Assembly: GCF_000815105.2 (NCBI RefSeq)
Contig: NZ_CP010310.2
Coordinates: forward strand, 2,232,001 to 2,296,000
Length of the DNA stretch: 64,000 nt
Reading direction: 5' to 3'
Origin: Pandoraea pulmonicola
GTDB lineage: Bacteria > Pseudomonadota > Gammaproteobacteria > Burkholderiales > Burkholderiaceae
The notes under the pieces are model-generated. The model was not told the origin of the DNA. It saw only the letters and a list, made by a program, of their open reading frames with translations, and ran no database searches. A program made the position numbers and the translations under genes. Positions 8,883 to 20,574 of this stretch are shown piece by piece (positions within the stretch are counted from its first letter, which is position 1; every line of letters starts with the position of its first letter).

Positions 8883-10292
8883 ATGGCCAAGACGCTGTAT
8901 GACAAATTGTGGGATGCACATGTCGTGCATACCGAGGACGATGGCACCACGTTGCTCTATATCGACCGTCACCTGCTGCACGAGGTGACCAGTCCGCAGG
9001 CGTTCGAGGGGCTAAAACTCGCGCAGCGTCCGGTCTGGCGTCTGTCGGCCAACCTTGCCGTGTCGGACCACAACGTGCCGACCACGGACCGCACGCAAGG
9101 CATCGCCGATCCGATTTCGCGTCTGCAGGTCGACACGCTCGACAGCAACTGCGACAACTTCGGCATCACCCAATTCAAGATGAACGACGTGCGCCAGGGC
9201 ATCGTGCACGTGATCGGCCCGGAGCAGGGCGCCACGCTGCCGGGCATGACGGTGGTGTGCGGCGACTCGCACACGTCCACGCACGGCGCCTTCGGTGCGC
9301 TCGCGTTCGGCATCGGCACGTCGGAGGTCGAGCACACGCTCGCCACGCAGACGCTGCTCATGAAGAAGAGCAAGAACATGCTCGTGAAGGTGGAAGGCAC
9401 GTTGCCGCGCGGCTGCTCCGCGAAGGACATCGTGCTGGCCGTCATCGGCAGGATCGGCACGGCCGGCGGCACGGGCTACACGATCGAGTTCGCCGGCTCG
9501 GCGATTCGCTCGCTCACGATGGAAGGCCGCATGACCGTGTGCAACATGGCCATCGAGGCCGGTGCGCGTGCGGGTCTGGTGGCGGTCGACGATACGACGA
9601 TCAACTACGTGAAAGGCCGTCCGTTCGCACCGACGGGCGTCGAATTCCAGCAGGCCGAAGCCTATTGGCGGACCTTCCACTCCGACGCCGGCGCGCATTT
9701 CGATCACGTCGTGGAAATCGACGCGAGCACGCTGCGCCCTCAGGTGAGCTGGGGCACGTCGCCGGAAATGGTGGTGAGCATCGAAGACCGCGTGCCCGAT
9801 CCCGAGAAGGAAAAGGATCCGGTCAAGCGCAGCGCCATGGAGCGCGCGCTGGAGTACATGGCGCTCACGCCGGATACGCCGATGGCGAGCATCAACGTCG
9901 ACAAGGTGTTCATCGGCTCGTGCACCAACTCGCGCATCGAGGATATTCGCGCTGCGGCCTACGTGGTGAAGAAGCTCGGCCGCCGGGTGGCGTCGAACGT
10001 GCGTCTCGCGATGGTCGTGCCGGGCTCGGGGCTGGTCAAGCAACAGGCCGAGGAAGAAGGGCTCGACAAGGTGTTCAAGGCCGCCGGTTTCGAATGGCGC
10101 GAGCCAGGCTGCTCGATGTGCCTGGCGATGAACGCCGACCGGCTGGAGCCGGGCGAGCGTTGCGCCTCGACCTCGAACCGCAACTTCGAAGGCCGTCAGG
10201 GCGCGGGCGGACGCACGCACCTGGTGAGCCCGGCGATGGCGGCTGCGGCCGCGATCGAAGGCCACTTCGTCGACGTGCGACGTCTCGTCTGA
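8883..10292 (+). CDS. leuC: 3-Isopropylmalate dehydratase large subunit
   Basis: The aconitase-fold subunit that isomerises 2- to 3-isopropylmalate in leucine synthesis. The 469-residue length is normal. The 4Fe-4S ligands are in [11 protein letters not shown] (one Cys) and [11 protein letters not shown] (two Cys). The N-terminal [15 protein letters not shown] and [18 protein letters not shown] are standard. No obvious Shine-Dalgarno precedes the ATG. The leuC-leuD pair is split by a small lipoprotein gene. Confidence 0.97.
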   Translation: MAKTLYDKLWDAHVVHTEDDGTTLLYIDRHLLHEVTSPQAFEGLKLAQRPVWRLSANLAVSDHNVPTTDRTQGIADPISRLQVDTLDSNCDNFGITQFKMNDVRQGIVHVIGPEQGATLPGMTVVCGDSHTSTHGAFGALAFGIGTSEVEHTLATQTLLMKKSKNMLVKVEGTLPRGCSAKDIVLAVIGRIGTAGGTGYTIEFAGSAIRSLTMEGRMTVCNMAIEAGARAGLVAVDDTTINYVKGRPFAPTGVEFQQAEAYWRTFHSDAGAHFDHVVEIDASTLRPQVSWGTSPEMVVSIEDRVPDPEKEKDPVKRSAMERALEYMALTPDTPMASINVDKVFIGSCTNSRIEDIRAAAYVVKKLGRRVASNVRLAMVVPGSGLVKQQAEEEGLDKVFKAAGFEWREPGCSMCLAMNADRLEPGERCASTSNRNFEGRQGAGGRTHLVSPAMAAAAAIEGHFVDVRRLV

Positions 10293-10347
10293 CGCGAACG
10301 CATCGATTTATCCGTCGTTTGACACTTTCTTTGAAAGAGAAAACATC

Positions 10348-10476
10348 ATGAAGAAACTGTGGATGCTGATCGGTGCGGTGCTGGTGTTCGGCGTGGCGGG
10401 CTGCAACACGATGGCGGGTCTGGGCAAGGACACGCAGGCGGCAGGCTCCGCGCTCGAGAACGCGGCGAAGAAGTGA
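10348..10476 (+). CDS. Entericidin-family small lipoprotein
   Basis: A 42-residue gene embedded between leuC and leuD. It begins [19 protein letters not shown], a type II signal peptide whose lipobox VAGC would make Cys19 the lipidated residue. The short mature part [18 protein letters not shown] is typical of entericidin A/B peptides, which are linked in E. coli to stationary-phase lysis. A GAAAGAG ribosome site lies 10 nt upstream. I recall the same leuC-lipoprotein-leuD order from Burkholderia, so it is probably ancestral here. Confidence 0.88.
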   Translation: MKKLWMLIGAVLVFGVAGCNTMAGLGKDTQAAGSALENAAKK

Positions 10477-10597
10477 TGCGACGGTGCGCGGCGCGAGGCG
10501 GTTCGCTTCGCTCGCGCACCCACGAAATTTCCGGCGTCGATGGCCGTGCCCGAGGGGGCGGGGCCGCCGCCGAACTGTTTTGATCAGGTGGTTTGTG

Positions 10598-11248
10598 ATG
10601 GAAAAATTTACCGTCCATACGGGGTTGGTGGCACCGCTCGATCGCGAGAACGTCGATACCGACGCGATCATCCCCAAGCAATTCCTGAAGTCGATCAAGC
10701 GCACGGGCTTCGGCCCGAACCTGTTCGACGAGTGGCGTTATCTCGACGTCGGTCAGCCGGGCCAGGATTGCAGCACGCGTCCGCTGAACCCGAACTTCGT
10801 GCTCAACCAGCCGCGCTTCCAGGGCGCGACGATCCTGCTCTCGCGCAAGAACTTCGGATGTGGCAGCTCGCGTGAGCATGCGCCCTGGGCGCTGCAGCAA
10901 TACGGCTTCCGTGCCGTTATCGCGCCGAGCTTCGCCGACATCTTCTTCAACAACTGCTACAAGAACGGGCTGTTGCCGATCGCGTTGTCCGAAATGCAGG
11001 TCGATCACCTGTTCAACGAGACGGCTGCGTTCAACGGCTACCAGTTGACGATCGACCTGGACAAGCAGGCGGTCATCGCCGCCGATGGCCGAGCCTACGA
11101 GTTCGACATTGCACCGTTCCGCAAGTACTGCCTGTTGAACGGCTTCGACGACATCGGCCTGACGCTGCGTCACGCCGACAAGATTCGCGCCTACGAGGCC
11201 GAGCGGCTCGCCAAGCAGCCGTGGCTCGCAACGCGTCTGCCGGGCTGA
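10598..11248 (+). CDS. leuD: 3-Isopropylmalate dehydratase small subunit
   Basis: Partner of LeuC, 216 residues, a swivelling aconitase C-terminal-like domain. [30 protein letters not shown] and the block [14 protein letters not shown] are family signatures. The ATG at 10598 begins that conserved N-terminus; the open frame extends upstream only as shadow. It ends 23 nt before leuB. Confidence 0.96.
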   Translation: MEKFTVHTGLVAPLDRENVDTDAIIPKQFLKSIKRTGFGPNLFDEWRYLDVGQPGQDCSTRPLNPNFVLNQPRFQGATILLSRKNFGCGSSREHAPWALQQYGFRAVIAPSFADIFFNNCYKNGLLPIALSEMQVDHLFNETAAFNGYQLTIDLDKQAVIAADGRAYEFDIAPFRKYCLLNGFDDIGLTLRHADKIRAYEAERLAKQPWLATRLPG

Positions 11249-11271
11249 GCCCGGGCATTCAAGGAGAACGC

Positions 11272-12339
11272 ATGAAAATCGCAGTGTTGCCGGGTGACGG
11301 CATTGGTCCGGAAATCGTGACGGAAGCCGTCAATGTGCTCAACGCGCTTGGCGAGAAGTTCGAACTGGAAGAGGCGCCCGTGGGCGGCGCCGGCTACGAG
11401 GCCGCGGGTCATCCCCTGCCGGACGCCACGCTCAAGCTCGCCAAGGAGGCCGACGCCATCCTGTTCGGCGCCGTGGGCGACTGGAAGTACGACTCGCTGG
11501 AGCGCGCGCTGCGTCCCGAGCAGGCCATCCTGGGGCTGCGCAAGCATCTGCAGCTCTTCGCCAACTTCCGCCCGGCCATCCTGTACAAGGAACTGGCGGA
11601 CGCCTCGAGCCTGAAGCCGGAGATCGTGGCAGGGCTGGACATCCTGATCATTCGCGAACTGAACGGCGACATCTACTTCGGTCAGCCCAAGGGCTTTCGC
11701 CAGTCGCCGGACGGTGCTTTCGAAGGCGCCCGCGAAGGTTTTGATACCATGCGCTATAGCGTGCCGGAAGTGGAGCGCATCGCGCACGTGGCGTTCCAGG
11801 CGGCGGCCAAGCGGGGCAAGCGTCTGTGTTCGGTGGACAAGGCCAATGTGCTCGAGACCTCGCAACTGTGGCGCGACACGATGATCGAGGTCGCGAAGCA
11901 GTATCCGGACGTCGAACTCTCGCACATGTATGTCGATAACGCCGCGATGCAACTGGTCAAGGCGCCGAAGAACTTCGACGTGGTGGTGACTGGCAACATG
12001 TTCGGCGATATCCTGTCGGACGAAGCCGCAATGCTCACGGGTTCGATCGGCATGCTGCCGTCGGCGTCGCTGGACGCCAACAACAAGGGGTTGTACGAGC
12101 CGTCTCACGGTTCGGCCCCCGACATCGCCGGCAAGGGCGTGGCCAATCCGTTGGCAACGATCCTGTCGGCTGCCATGATGTTGCGCTACACGCTGGGCCG
12201 TGCCGAACAGGCCGACCGCGTGGAAAGCGCGGTGAAGAAGGTGCTGGCGCAGGGGTTGCGCACGCCCGACATCTGGCAGGAGGGCGCGACCAAGGTTGGT
12301 ACGCGCGAAATGGGCGCGGCGGTGGTTGCCGCGCTATAG
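11272..12339 (+). CDS. leuB: 3-Isopropylmalate dehydrogenase
   Basis: NAD-dependent oxidative decarboxylation of 3-isopropylmalate. The 355-residue protein begins [15 protein letters not shown] after an AAGGAGA ribosome site. The substrate Arg residues are in [17 protein letters not shown], the metal-site Asp residues in [15 protein letters not shown], and the NAD loop in [14 protein letters not shown]. It completes the leuCDB set. Confidence 0.97.
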   Translation: MKIAVLPGDGIGPEIVTEAVNVLNALGEKFELEEAPVGGAGYEAAGHPLPDATLKLAKEADAILFGAVGDWKYDSLERALRPEQAILGLRKHLQLFANFRPAILYKELADASSLKPEIVAGLDILIIRELNGDIYFGQPKGFRQSPDGAFEGAREGFDTMRYSVPEVERIAHVAFQAAAKRGKRLCSVDKANVLETSQLWRDTMIEVAKQYPDVELSHMYVDNAAMQLVKAPKNFDVVVTGNMFGDILSDEAAMLTGSIGMLPSASLDANNKGLYEPSHGSAPDIAGKGVANPLATILSAAMMLRYTLGRAEQADRVESAVKKVLAQGLRTPDIWQEGATKVGTREMGAAVVAAL

Positions 12340-12398
12340 AGCCGACGGGGCGTCGTGAGACGCCCCCGGCGCAATTGCAACGATAAGAGAGTGGATAA

Positions 12399-13529
12399 AT
12401 GAAAACCGTAGGTCTGGTAGGTTGGCGGGGCATGGTCGGTTCGGTCCTGATGCAGCGCATGCAGCAGGAGAACGACTTCGCCTTGATCGAGCCGGTGTTT
12501 TTCAGCACCAGCAACGCGGGCGGCAAAGCCCCGTCGATGGCGAAGAACGAGACTTCGCTGAAAGACGCCAATGATGTCAACGAGCTGAAAAAATGCGACA
12601 TCATCATTACCTGCCAGGGCGGTGACTACACTACCGAGATCTTCCCGAAGCTGCGCGCGGCGGGCTGGAACGGCTACTGGATCGATGCAGCCTCGACGCT
12701 GCGCATGAAGGACGATGCCGTCATCGTGCTCGATCCGGTCAACCTCAACGTGATCAAGAATTCGCTCGTGAAGGGCACCCGGAACTTCATCGGCGGCAAC
12801 TGCACCGTGAGCTGTATGCTGATGGGTCTCGGCGGCCTGTTCCAGCATGACCTGGTCGACTGGCTGACGTCGATGACGTATCAGGCGGCCTCCGGCGGCG
12901 GTGCGCAGCACATGCGCGAACTGCTCACGCAGTTCGGTAGCATCAATGCGGAGGTCAAGGCGCTGCTCGACGATCCGCATTCGGCCATTCTCGAAATCGA
13001 CCGCAAGGTGCTGGCCAAGCAGCACGCGCTCACCGGCGAAGAGACCAAGCAGTTCGGCGTGCCGCTCGGCGGCAACCTGATTCCTTGGATCGACAAGGAT
13101 CTGGGCAACGGGCAGTCGAAGGAAGAATGGAAGGGTGGGGCCGAAACCAACAAGATCCTGGGTCTGGGCGACGGTTTCCCGGGCACCCGTGCGATTCCGG
13201 TGGACGGTCTGTGCGTGCGCATCGGTGCGATGCGCTGCCACAGCCAGGCCCTGACTATCAAGCTTACGAGGGACGTGCCGTTAGACGAACTGACCGACAT
13301 CATCGGCCAGGCAAACGACTGGGTGAAGGTGGTGCCGAATACGCGCGAGGCGTCGATGACCGATTTGACGCCCGCGGCCGTGACGGGCACGATGACGATT
13401 CCAGTGGGGCGTCTGCGCAAGATGTCGATGGGTCCGGAGTACCTGTCGGCATTCACGGTGGGCGATCAACTGTTGTGGGGCGCGGCGGAACCGCTGCGTC
13501 GCATGCTGCGGATCCTGCTCGACGCTTGA
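12399..13529 (+). CDS. asd: Aspartate-semialdehyde dehydrogenase
   Basis: Reduces aspartyl phosphate in the lysine/threonine/methionine branch, downstream of LysC (encoded near 59.7 kb). At 376 residues it belongs to the Gram-negative class. The NADP loop is [14 protein letters not shown], the catalytic Cys135 is in GNCTVSCML, and the active-site His is in [13 protein letters not shown]. The neighbourhood leuB-asd-fimV-truA is shared with Pseudomonas as I recall it. A terminator-like region follows. Confidence 0.97.
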   Translation: MKTVGLVGWRGMVGSVLMQRMQQENDFALIEPVFFSTSNAGGKAPSMAKNETSLKDANDVNELKKCDIIITCQGGDYTTEIFPKLRAAGWNGYWIDAASTLRMKDDAVIVLDPVNLNVIKNSLVKGTRNFIGGNCTVSCMLMGLGGLFQHDLVDWLTSMTYQAASGGGAQHMRELLTQFGSINAEVKALLDDPHSAILEIDRKVLAKQHALTGEETKQFGVPLGGNLIPWIDKDLGNGQSKEEWKGGAETNKILGLGDGFPGTRAIPVDGLCVRIGAMRCHSQALTIKLTRDVPLDELTDIIGQANDWVKVVPNTREASMTDLTPAAVTGTMTIPVGRLRKMSMGPEYLSAFTVGDQLLWGAAEPLRRMLRILLDA

Positions 13530-13559
13530 GCGTCGCGGTGCATCGGTAAGGCGTGAAGA

Positions 13560-13609
13560 ACGGCGGCCCGCGAGGCCGCCGTCCGCGCTTTGGGAGGCGT
13601 CCCTTTTTT
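13560..13609 (+). terminator. Terminator region after asd
   Basis: A perfect 9-bp hairpin ACGGCGGCC/GGCCGCCGT (13560-13568 with 13574-13582) is followed by a weak GGGA/TCCC stem and six T's (13604-13609). An alternative 8-bp stem, GGCGTCCC with GGGACGCC (13596-13603 with 13627-13634), overlaps it. Partial termination before fimV is likely. Confidence 0.55.
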
Positions 13610-13668
13610 CGCCGTTTTTTCGGCTGGGGACGCCAACGACAAACGACTGACAGGCTAGACAAGACACA

Positions 13669-16600
13669 GTGCGGAAATACTCGATCGGCAAGCACGCAAA
13701 TTCGTCCCGCAACTCGTTTCGCTTGAGCGCGGCGGCGGCTGTTCTGTGGAGTCTCGGGATTCTGAACGCCGGGGCGGCCGAATTCGGGCCGCAGCAGGTG
13801 CGCTCGGGGCCGGGGCAGCCATTGCGTGCCGTGATCGTGCTGGGCAACGTGTCGCAGGCGGAAGCCGACGGTCTGTCGGTGAAGCTCGCGCCGCGCGAGG
13901 CTTTCAAGCAGGCCGGTCTGCGCTACGACCCCACGCTCGAGAAGCTCTCCGTGTCGGTGTCGCCCACGGGCGGGCGCGAGGCCGGCTACAGCGGCACCTA
14001 TCTCGTGCATGTCGATTCGGCCGAACCGGTGAGCACGTCGTTCCTCGATTTGCTGCTGGTGGTCGAATGGCGCACCGGCCGCCAGTCCAACGCGGTTACG
14101 CTCTCGGCAATTCCCGAAGCGAGCGCGGCGCAGCCGCAAGCCGTCGTGCCGGCCGCCACGGCCGCACCGGCCGAGTCTTCGGAATTCGTCTCGCCGGCCG
14201 CTCCATCCGCTTCGTCCGCTTCCTCCACCACCCAGGCAGCCGCGCCGACGCGTGCCGAAGGGGGCGTGTCGTCCGCGGCTTCGGCAGAGGCGGCGCACAC
14301 GGTCGGCGCCGGCGAGTCGCTGTCGTCGATCGCTCGTGAATTCACGGGGGGCGAAGGCGGCGCGACGCTGGCGCAGATGATGGCCGCGTTGTTCGAGGCG
14401 AACCGCTCGGCGTTTATCGGGAACGATCCGAATCGTTTGCGTAAGGGCGCGACGCTGAACCGTCCCGCCGATGCACAGGTGCAGAGCATTCCTCCCGCGC
14501 AGGCTCGCAAGTTCGTGGCCGCGGCGCGGGAACAGTTTGACGCGTATCGCGCGCGGCTGGCCGATTCGACGGCGCAGCGGACGGCACCGGCCGGTGGCCG
14601 CAGTGCACAGGGCGCGATCGAAGCGGGCAAGGCGCCGGAAGCCGCCGCCCCCGCCACGCGCGATGAATTGAAGCTGTCGCGGCCCGGCAAGGGCAGCGCG
14701 GCCGGCACGGCTGGACGTGCGGGCGGCAGCGAAGAAGAACAGATCGCCCAGGGCAAGGCGCAGACCGAGGCTCAGGGCAGGGTGAACGAGTTGCAGAAGA
14801 ACGTAGCAGATCTCCAGAAGTTGTTGGCGATGAAGAATCAAGCCGTCGCCAATCTGGAGGAGCAGGCCGCCACCGCTTCCGGGGCGGGTGCGCAAGACAA
14901 GACGGCGAAATCCGCCGATGGGAAGACGGCTGCGGCCGCGGCGAAGCAGGCAAGCAATACCGGCAAGAGCGCCGACGCGGGTGCGTCGGTCGGGGCCAAC
15001 ACGGCCAACGCAACCGACGCCGGCGCCAGTGCCGCGACGGCCGTCGCTTCGGACGCCGTCGCCTCGTCGGCCGAGGCCGGCGCAGGCGCCTCGGAATCTG
15101 CGGCAGCCACCGCAGCCGGAGCGGCAAGCGACGCCACGACCGCCTCCGCCGCGTCGACCGAAGCCACAGCAAGTGCGCCTGCCGCCGCCAAGCCGAGCGT
15201 GAACGGCGGCATGAGCTGGCGCGCGGTGCGTGAGAATCCGTACGTCTTGCCGGGTGCGGGAGTATTGGCCGTGCTGCTTGGCCTGTGGTGGCTGATGCGG
15301 CGTCGCCGCGCCGAGCCGCCCGCCGGCCAGCCGGGGCCGTATGACGATGGGCGCGATGATCATGTCGGCCATGACGGTCATGATGCCGATGCGCAGCACG
15401 ACGGCTCGCCGGAGGAGCCCACGTCCTCGCACGGCGTGGCGACGGCTGGTGTCGTGGCAGCCGGTGCGGCCGGTGCCGCGGCGCTGTACGCGGCCAATCA
15501 GGCGGAAGCGGACGAACACCTGCACCCCACGACCGACGAGACGCCGGTCGACCCGGTGGCGGCCGACGCCAGTGCACCGGGCGAGTGGGATGCCGAACAG
15601 GAACCGCTGACCGACGAACTGGCCGACAAGGCGCAAGCCGACGGGCTCGGTGTGTCGGTCGCCGACAATGCCCAGGAAGCTACCCACACGGCCCATGAGC
15701 CGTTCGTGAGCGAGCCGCTGGCCATGGAGGAAGCGTCGGCCGCGCAACCCGCCAGCGAGCCTGAAATCGACTGGGATGCGGCGTTCGCCGAGCAGACGGG
15801 CGAAGCCCCTGAGACGCACGGCGATCCGGCCGACACAACCTTGTCATCGCTGGAATCCTTGGGTGCAGCGGCGGCGGTTGGTGGCGCGGCGGCTGCGGCC
15901 GCCCCATCGGACCGGACGGCGGATGAGTCACGTGCGTCAGCCCCCGAGTCCGGGCCGGCAGCGGGGACGATCGCCGCCGAGGCGACGCCGGATGGCGGTG
16001 TGGCCGGCATGCTGGGCGATCTGGATCTGTCGATTCCCGGCCAACCGGCGCACGTCGGTACGATTTCGAGCGATGCGTTGCCGTCGCTGACGCAGGGCCT
16101 CGGTTCGGTGCAGTTCAAGATGGCGCCGCAGGGCTCGCCCGAGCATGAGGAAGTGGCTGGCGAGGCGGACGCAACCGACGTCCATGACGAACTGAGCGAC
16201 GCCGATTTCGATGCCGCGATGGCACAGGCGCGGGCCGCCTCGGAAGCCTCGCACGGCAGCTATACGGACAAGGCGCACGAAGCCCCGTCGCTCAAACCGA
16301 TGTCGTTCGACCTGTCGGATTTCAGTCTCGACCTGAAGGGTGACGACACCTCGGGAGCCCCCGCCTTCGTGAACGCGCCGGTCTTGCCGGCCGGGACGGA
16401 CGAGGAGGCGTTGGTCTCGCATGGGACACTGGCGCCGCCCGAACCGGATTCGCCGTACGCCGCCGTCCCGGCTGCGCCGCAGGCACAGGACGCAGCGCCC
16501 GTGGCGACCTTCGCGGGTGCCGAGCCGATCGTGCCGCATGCCGCGACGCCTGCGGCAGCGGCGTCGAGCGAGCTCGAGGTGCCGGACGAGTTCCATACGA

Positions 16601-16737
16601 AGCTCGAACTGGCCATGGCGTATCAGACCATCGGCGACGACGATGGCGCGCGCGAGTTGCTCGAGGAAGTGATCGCCGGTGGCGACGCCGCCCAGCAATC
16701 GTTGGCGCGCACGCGACTGGCCGAGCTGGGCAAGTGA
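13669..16737 (+). CDS. fimV: FimV/HubP-type polar peptidoglycan-binding protein
   Basis: A 1022-residue acidic, Ala-rich envelope protein. After a signal-like N-terminus ([22 protein letters not shown], about 24-45) comes the FimV N-terminal domain, with [12 protein letters not shown] near 52. A LysM-like segment lies at about 205-265 ([13 protein letters not shown]...[20 protein letters not shown]), a short coiled coil at about 368-400, and one membrane helix at about 525-545 before RRRR. A long acidic cytoplasmic region ends in the conserved FimV C-domain (about 965-1022, [23 protein letters not shown]). It starts at GTG, with no ATG near. FimV proteins organise cell poles and type IV pili; the pili role is inferred. 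Confidence 0.9.
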   Translation: MRKYSIGKHANSSRNSFRLSAAAAVLWSLGILNAGAAEFGPQQVRSGPGQPLRAVIVLGNVSQAEADGLSVKLAPREAFKQAGLRYDPTLEKLSVSVSPTGGREAGYSGTYLVHVDSAEPVSTSFLDLLLVVEWRTGRQSNAVTLSAIPEASAAQPQAVVPAATAAPAESSEFVSPAAPSASSASSTTQAAAPTRAEGGVSSAASAEAAHTVGAGESLSSIAREFTGGEGGATLAQMMAALFEANRSAFIGNDPNRLRKGATLNRPADAQVQSIPPAQARKFVAAAREQFDAYRARLADSTAQRTAPAGGRSAQGAIEAGKAPEAAAPATRDELKLSRPGKGSAAGTAGRAGGSEEEQIAQGKAQTEAQGRVNELQKNVADLQKLLAMKNQAVANLEEQAATASGAGAQDKTAKSADGKTAAAAAKQASNTGKSADAGASVGANTANATDAGASAATAVASDAVASSAEAGAGASESAAATAAGAASDATTASAASTEATASAPAAAKPSVNGGMSWRAVRENPYVLPGAGVLAVLLGLWWLMRRRRAEPPAGQPGPYDDGRDDHVGHDGHDADAQHDGSPEEPTSSHGVATAGVVAAGAAGAAALYAANQAEADEHLHPTTDETPVDPVAADASAPGEWDAEQEPLTDELADKAQADGLGVSVADNAQEATHTAHEPFVSEPLAMEEASAAQPASEPEIDWDAAFAEQTGEAPETHGDPADTTLSSLESLGAAAAVGGAAAAAAPSDRTADESRASAPESGPAAGTIAAEATPDGGVAGMLGDLDLSIPGQPAHVGTISSDALPSLTQGLGSVQFKMAPQGSPEHEEVAGEADATDVHDELSDADFDAAMAQARAASEASHGSYTDKAHEAPSLKPMSFDLSDFSLDLKGDDTSGAPAFVNAPVLPAGTDEEALVSHGTLAPPEPDSPYAAVPAAPQAQDAAPVATFAGAEPIVPHAATPAAAASSELEVPDEFHTKLELAMAYQTIGDDDGARELLEEVIAGGDAAQQSLARTRLAELGK

Positions 16738-16784
16738 CGGCGGCGCGACGCAACGGCGAACACTCCACAGATTGACCGTAGTTT

Positions 16785-16820
16785 GGGGCGCCCGTAGGTT
16801 GGGCGCCCGTTTTTCTTTTT
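16785..16820 (+). terminator. Rho-independent terminator after fimV
   Basis: Two GGGCGCCC arms (16786-16793 and 16801-16808) with a 7-nt loop, then GTTTTTCTTTTT. This is a classical strong terminator, so truA probably has its own promoter or depends on read-through. Confidence 0.85.
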
Positions 16821-16861
16821 ACCGCAGGCGCGCCGCGGGGCGCGCATCACGTTTGGCGCAT

Positions 16862-17662
16862 ATGCGAATCGCACTGGGCATCCACTACGACGGCACGGCG
16901 TTTTCCGGCTGGCAATCGCAGCCGCACGGCAACACCGTGCAGCAGGCGCTCGAGGCGGCGCTGCGCGAATTCGGCGGCGTTGCGCTGCCGACGACCGTCG
17001 CGGGCCGTACCGACACCGGTGTGCACGGCATCGGCCAGGTCGTGCATTTCGACACCGAGCTGGATCGCGCCATGTTCTCGTGGGTGCGCGGTGTCAACGC
17101 GTTCCTGCCGAAGACCGTCGCTGTGCAATGGGCGCAGGCGATGCCCGACGACTTCCACGCGCGCTTTGCCGCGTTCGAGCGCACGTATTTCTATGTGCTC
17201 TACGTGCATCCGGTGCGCTCTCCGTTGCTGGATGGCCGTTGTGGCTGGCTGCACACGCCGCTCGACCTCGATGCGATGCGCAGCGCGAGCCAGGCGCTCG
17301 TCGGGGAGCACGACTTCTCGGCGTTTCGTTCGTCCGAGTGCCAGGCCAGGACGCCCGTAAAGCACCTGTACGCGATCGACATTGAACAGCAGGGGCATTT
17401 CTTCGTGTTCCGGTTCCGCGCGAGCGCGTTCCTGCACCACATGGTGCGCAACATCATGGGATGCCTCGTGGCGATCGGTCGGGGACGCCAGTCCGCAAGC
17501 TGGATGGCGGATGTGCTCGCGAGCCGCGACCGCCGTCAGGCCGCGCCGACGTTCATGCCCGACGGCTTGTATCTGGCGCGCGTGGGGTATCCTGATCGTT
17601 TCGCGGTGCCCGAGCCCAACTGGGCCGCGTGGCCGTTTCCGATGCCGTGGGGCAGTGCATGA
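16862..17662 (+). CDS. truA: tRNA pseudouridine(38-40) synthase
   Basis: Isomerises U38-U40 in tRNA anticodon arms. The 266-residue protein starts [20 protein letters not shown]. The catalytic Asp is in [17 protein letters not shown], and [19 protein letters not shown] is the family C-block. Its stop overlaps the trpF start by 4 nt (ATGA at 17659-17662), so the two are translationally coupled. Confidence 0.97.
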   Translation: MRIALGIHYDGTAFSGWQSQPHGNTVQQALEAALREFGGVALPTTVAGRTDTGVHGIGQVVHFDTELDRAMFSWVRGVNAFLPKTVAVQWAQAMPDDFHARFAAFERTYFYVLYVHPVRSPLLDGRCGWLHTPLDLDAMRSASQALVGEHDFSAFRSSECQARTPVKHLYAIDIEQQGHFFVFRFRASAFLHHMVRNIMGCLVAIGRGRQSASWMADVLASRDRRQAAPTFMPDGLYLARVGYPDRFAVPEPNWAAWPFPMPWGSA

Positions 17663-18324
17663 AATCCCTCAACACTCGTACGCGAATCAAGATTTGCGGC
17701 CTGTCGCAGCCGGCTGACGTCGATCATGCCGTCGCGCTCGGTGTGGACGCGATCGGCCTCGTCTTCTATCCACCCAGCCCGCGTTTCGTGGACCTGACGC
17801 GCGCGGCCGAGCTCGCTCGCCGGGTGCCGCCGTACGTGAGCGTGGTAGGCCTGTTCGTCAACGCGACGGCCGACGAAATCGCCCGTACGGTCGAGGTCGT
17901 GCCGCTCACGAGCCTGCAGTTTCACGGTGACGAGACGCCCGAGCAATGCGCGGCGCTCTCGGCGGCGGCCGGACACCGTCCGTACCTGCGCGCCATGCGT
18001 ATCGGCCCTGAGACGAAAAACAGCGGCGATTTGCTACAATTCGCCAACGCATACACCGCCGCGCAAGGCCTCTTGCTCGACGCCCTGGTGGAGGGCTACG
18101 GTGGTGGAGGAAAGGTCTTCGATTGGTCACTTATTCCAAAAGACATCGCGCGTCGGGCCGTTTTGAGTGGTGGCTTGAACGCACACAACGTTGCTGATGC
18201 CATCCGGCAGGTGACGCCGTACGCCGTCGACGTGTCGAGCGGTGTGGAGGCGTCACGGGGCGTGAAGGATCCCGCCCGCATGACGGCGTTCGTGCACGCG
18301 GTGCGTGCCGCCGACGCCGAATGA
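17659..18324 (+). CDS. trpF: Phosphoribosylanthranilate isomerase
   Basis: Tryptophan synthesis step 3, a TIM barrel of 221 residues. [17 protein letters not shown] carries the catalytic Cys; [11 protein letters not shown] and the phosphate loop [11 protein letters not shown] with [15 protein letters not shown] are diagnostic. I prefer the ATG at 17659 (ATGA overlap with truA) to a start ten codons earlier. trpB begins 60 nt downstream. Confidence 0.95.
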   Translation: MKSLNTRTRIKICGLSQPADVDHAVALGVDAIGLVFYPPSPRFVDLTRAAELARRVPPYVSVVGLFVNATADEIARTVEVVPLTSLQFHGDETPEQCAALSAAAGHRPYLRAMRIGPETKNSGDLLQFANAYTAAQGLLLDALVEGYGGGGKVFDWSLIPKDIARRAVLSGGLNAHNVADAIRQVTPYAVDVSSGVEASRGVKDPARMTAFVHAVRAADAE

Positions 18325-18384
18325 GCAACCCGCCGGTGCGACGGCCGCAAGGGCCCGGCACCGGTACTGCGAAGAGTGACGACC

Positions 18385-19587
18385 ATGTACGATTTACCTG
18401 ACGCCCGCGGCCATTTCGGCCCGTACGGCGGTGTCTTTGTGGCCGAGACGCTGATTCACGCGCTCGACGAATTGCGCGACGCGTATGCCAAGTACCAGCG
18501 CGATCCGGCCTTCCTCGAAGAATTCCATTACGAACTGAAGCACTACGTCGGCCGTCCGTCGCCGATCTATCACGCCAAACGCTGGAGCCGCGAACTCGGC
18601 GGTGCGCAGGTGTACCTCAAGCGCGAGGACCTGAACCATACCGGCGCGCACAAGGTGAACAACGTGATCGGTCAGGCGCTGCTCGCGCGTCGCATGGGCA
18701 AGCGCCGTGTGATCGCCGAGACGGGGGCCGGGCAGCATGGCGTGGCGACAGCCACCATCGCCGCGCGCTTCGGCATGGAGTGCGTGGTCTACATGGGCGC
18801 GGAAGACGTCAAGCGCCAGGCCGCCAACGTTTATCGCATGCAATTGCTGGGCGCGACCGTCGTGCCTGTGGAGTCCGGCTCCAGGACGCTCAAGGACGCG
18901 CTCAACGAAGCCATGCGCGACTGGGTGACGAACGTCGAGAGCACGTTCTACATCATCGGCACGGTGGCCGGCCCGCATCCGTACCCCATGCTCGTGCGCG
19001 ATTTCCAGAGCGTGATCGGCGAGGAGTGCAAGGTGCAGATGCCCGAGCTCGCCGGCCGTCAGCCGGATTACGTGCTCGCCTGCGTCGGCGGCGGCTCGAA
19101 CGCGATGGGCATTTTTTATCCGTACATCGACGTGCCGGACGTGAAGCTGATCGGCGTGGAAGCGGCCGGCGACGGCATCGAGACCGGCCGTCACGCGGCG
19201 TCGATCATCGGCGGCACGCCGGGCGTCCTGCATGGCAACCGCACGTACCTGCTGCAGGATGCGAACGGCCAGATCACCGAGACGCACTCGATCTCGGCCG
19301 GGCTGGACTATCCGGGCGTGGGGCCGGAGCATGCGTGGCTGCACGACATCAAGCGCGCCGAGTACGTCGGCATCACCGACACCGAGGCCCTCAAGGCATT
19401 TCACGATTGCTGCCGGATCGAGGGCATCATCCCCGCGCTGGAGTCGAGCCACGCGCTCGCCTACGCGTGCAAGCTTGCGCCGACGCTGCCGAGCGACCAG
19501 ATCGTGCTGGTCAATCTCTCGGGACGCGGCGACAAGGACATGCACACCGTGATGGCGCTGGCGAAGCCGGCGCCCGAGGGCGCGTGA
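18385..19587 (+). CDS. trpB: Tryptophan synthase beta chain
   Basis: PLP enzyme that joins indole and serine. It has 400 residues from [16 protein letters not shown]. The PLP Lys90 is in [10 protein letters not shown], the catalytic Glu in ETGAGQHG, and the phosphate-binding GGGSNAMG follows. A GTG three codons earlier is possible, but the ATG at 18385 matches the family start. It is separated from trpA by a DNA methyltransferase gene. Confidence 0.97.
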   Translation: MYDLPDARGHFGPYGGVFVAETLIHALDELRDAYAKYQRDPAFLEEFHYELKHYVGRPSPIYHAKRWSRELGGAQVYLKREDLNHTGAHKVNNVIGQALLARRMGKRRVIAETGAGQHGVATATIAARFGMECVVYMGAEDVKRQAANVYRMQLLGATVVPVESGSRTLKDALNEAMRDWVTNVESTFYIIGTVAGPHPYPMLVRDFQSVIGEECKVQMPELAGRQPDYVLACVGGGSNAMGIFYPYIDVPDVKLIGVEAAGDGIETGRHAASIIGGTPGVLHGNRTYLLQDANGQITETHSISAGLDYPGVGPEHAWLHDIKRAEYVGITDTEALKAFHDCCRIEGIIPALESSHALAYACKLAPTLPSDQIVLVNLSGRGDKDMHTVMALAKPAPEGA

Positions 19588-19644
19588 GCGCGTAAGCGGC
19601 GTCGCGAGACTCCCCACTGATCCGACAAGGTAACCGGAACCAGC

Positions 19645-20574
19645 ATGACCGATCTGAGCGATCGCAAGGCAAAAAATGACGTCCTCGGGACCGAGCGTCC
19701 CCTGGACGCCACCGAAGCCGCCGCCGCACGACTCGAGGCCCTGGAAGCGGCCGGCGAGCTGCGCGCGCGTTGGGCGCCGGGCGACATCACGTTGCGTCAT
19801 GCGGACTTCCTGCAGCATGTGCACGAACTGGAAGACGGCAGCGTCGACCTGATCCTTGCCGACCCGCCGTACGGGCTCGGCAAGGACTACGGCAACGACT
19901 CCGACAAGCGCTCCGGCGAGGACTTCCTCGGCTGGACGTACGGCTGGCTGGAAGCGGCGATTCCGAAGCTCGCGCCGCGCGGCTCGCTGTATCTGTTCTG
20001 CACATGGCAGTACGCGCCCGAGCTGTTCGTGTTTCTCAAGCAGCGCATGCTGATGATCAACGAGATCATCTGGGATCGCCGCGTGCCCAGCATGGGCGGA
20101 AGCACGCGGCGCTTCTCGTCGGTGCACGACAACATCGGCTTTTTCGCGGTCTCGAAGGACTATTACTTCGACCTCGATGCCGTGCGCGTGCCCTACGACG
20201 CCGCAACGAAGAAGGCGCGTTCGCGTCGCATCTTCGAGGGCAGCAAGTGGCTGGAGCTGGGGTACAACCCCAAGGATCTGTGGTCGATCTCGCGATTGCA
20301 CCGGCAAGACCCCGAACGCGTCGATCATCCGACGCAAAAACCGCTGCATATCATCGAGCGCATGGTGCTGGCCAGTTGCCCGCCCGGTGGGCTCGTGCTC
20401 GACCCCTTCATGGGCAGCGGCACGACTGCCGTGGCTTGCGCGCTGCACGGCCGACGTTTCGTCGGCTTCGAGCTCAATGCGCACTACCACGCGCTCGCCA
20501 ACCAACGACTTCAGAGACTTTCCGATCATGTCCCGCATTCAAGCGACGTTCCAAGCCTTGCAAGCGCAGGGTAA
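19645..20574 (+). CDS. Orphan beta-class DNA adenine/cytosine-N4 methyltransferase in the trp operon
   Basis: A 309-residue SAM-dependent DNA methyltransferase. Catalytic motif IV DPPY (73-76, [12 protein letters not shown]) precedes the SAM motif I (about 253-261, [11 protein letters not shown]), the order of the beta class. [12 protein letters not shown] is the usual motif X-like block. No restriction gene is nearby, so it is a solitary modification enzyme. Its last 47 bp overlap the trpA start in another frame, showing tight integration. From memory, a Burkholderia methyltransferase in a similar place is reported to modify GTWWAC; specificity here is untested. Confidence 0.92.
   Translation: MTDLSDRKAKNDVLGTERPLDATEAAAARLEALEAAGELRARWAPGDITLRHADFLQHVHELEDGSVDLILADPPYGLGKDYGNDSDKRSGEDFLGWTYGWLEAAIPKLAPRGSLYLFCTWQYAPELFVFLKQRMLMINEIIWDRRVPSMGGSTRRFSSVHDNIGFFAVSKDYYFDLDAVRVPYDAATKKARSRRIFEGSKWLELGYNPKDLWSISRLHRQDPERVDHPTQKPLHIIERMVLASCPPGGLVLDPFMGSGTTAVACALHGRRFVGFELNAHYHALANQRLQRLSDHVPHSSDVPSLASAG

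Noticed and set aside
13453-15819. 788-codon open frame antisense to fimV
   Set aside because: Arg/Gly-rich low-complexity product; fimV has clear domains on the other strand.
18028-18045. TACAAT box inside trpF as an internal promoter for trpB
   Set aside because: No -35 or extended -10 partner is convincing, and it lies within coding sequence.
18394-20538. 714-codon frame antisense to trpB and the methyltransferase gene
   Set aside because: Spans two well-supported genes on the plus strand and shows no domain of its own.
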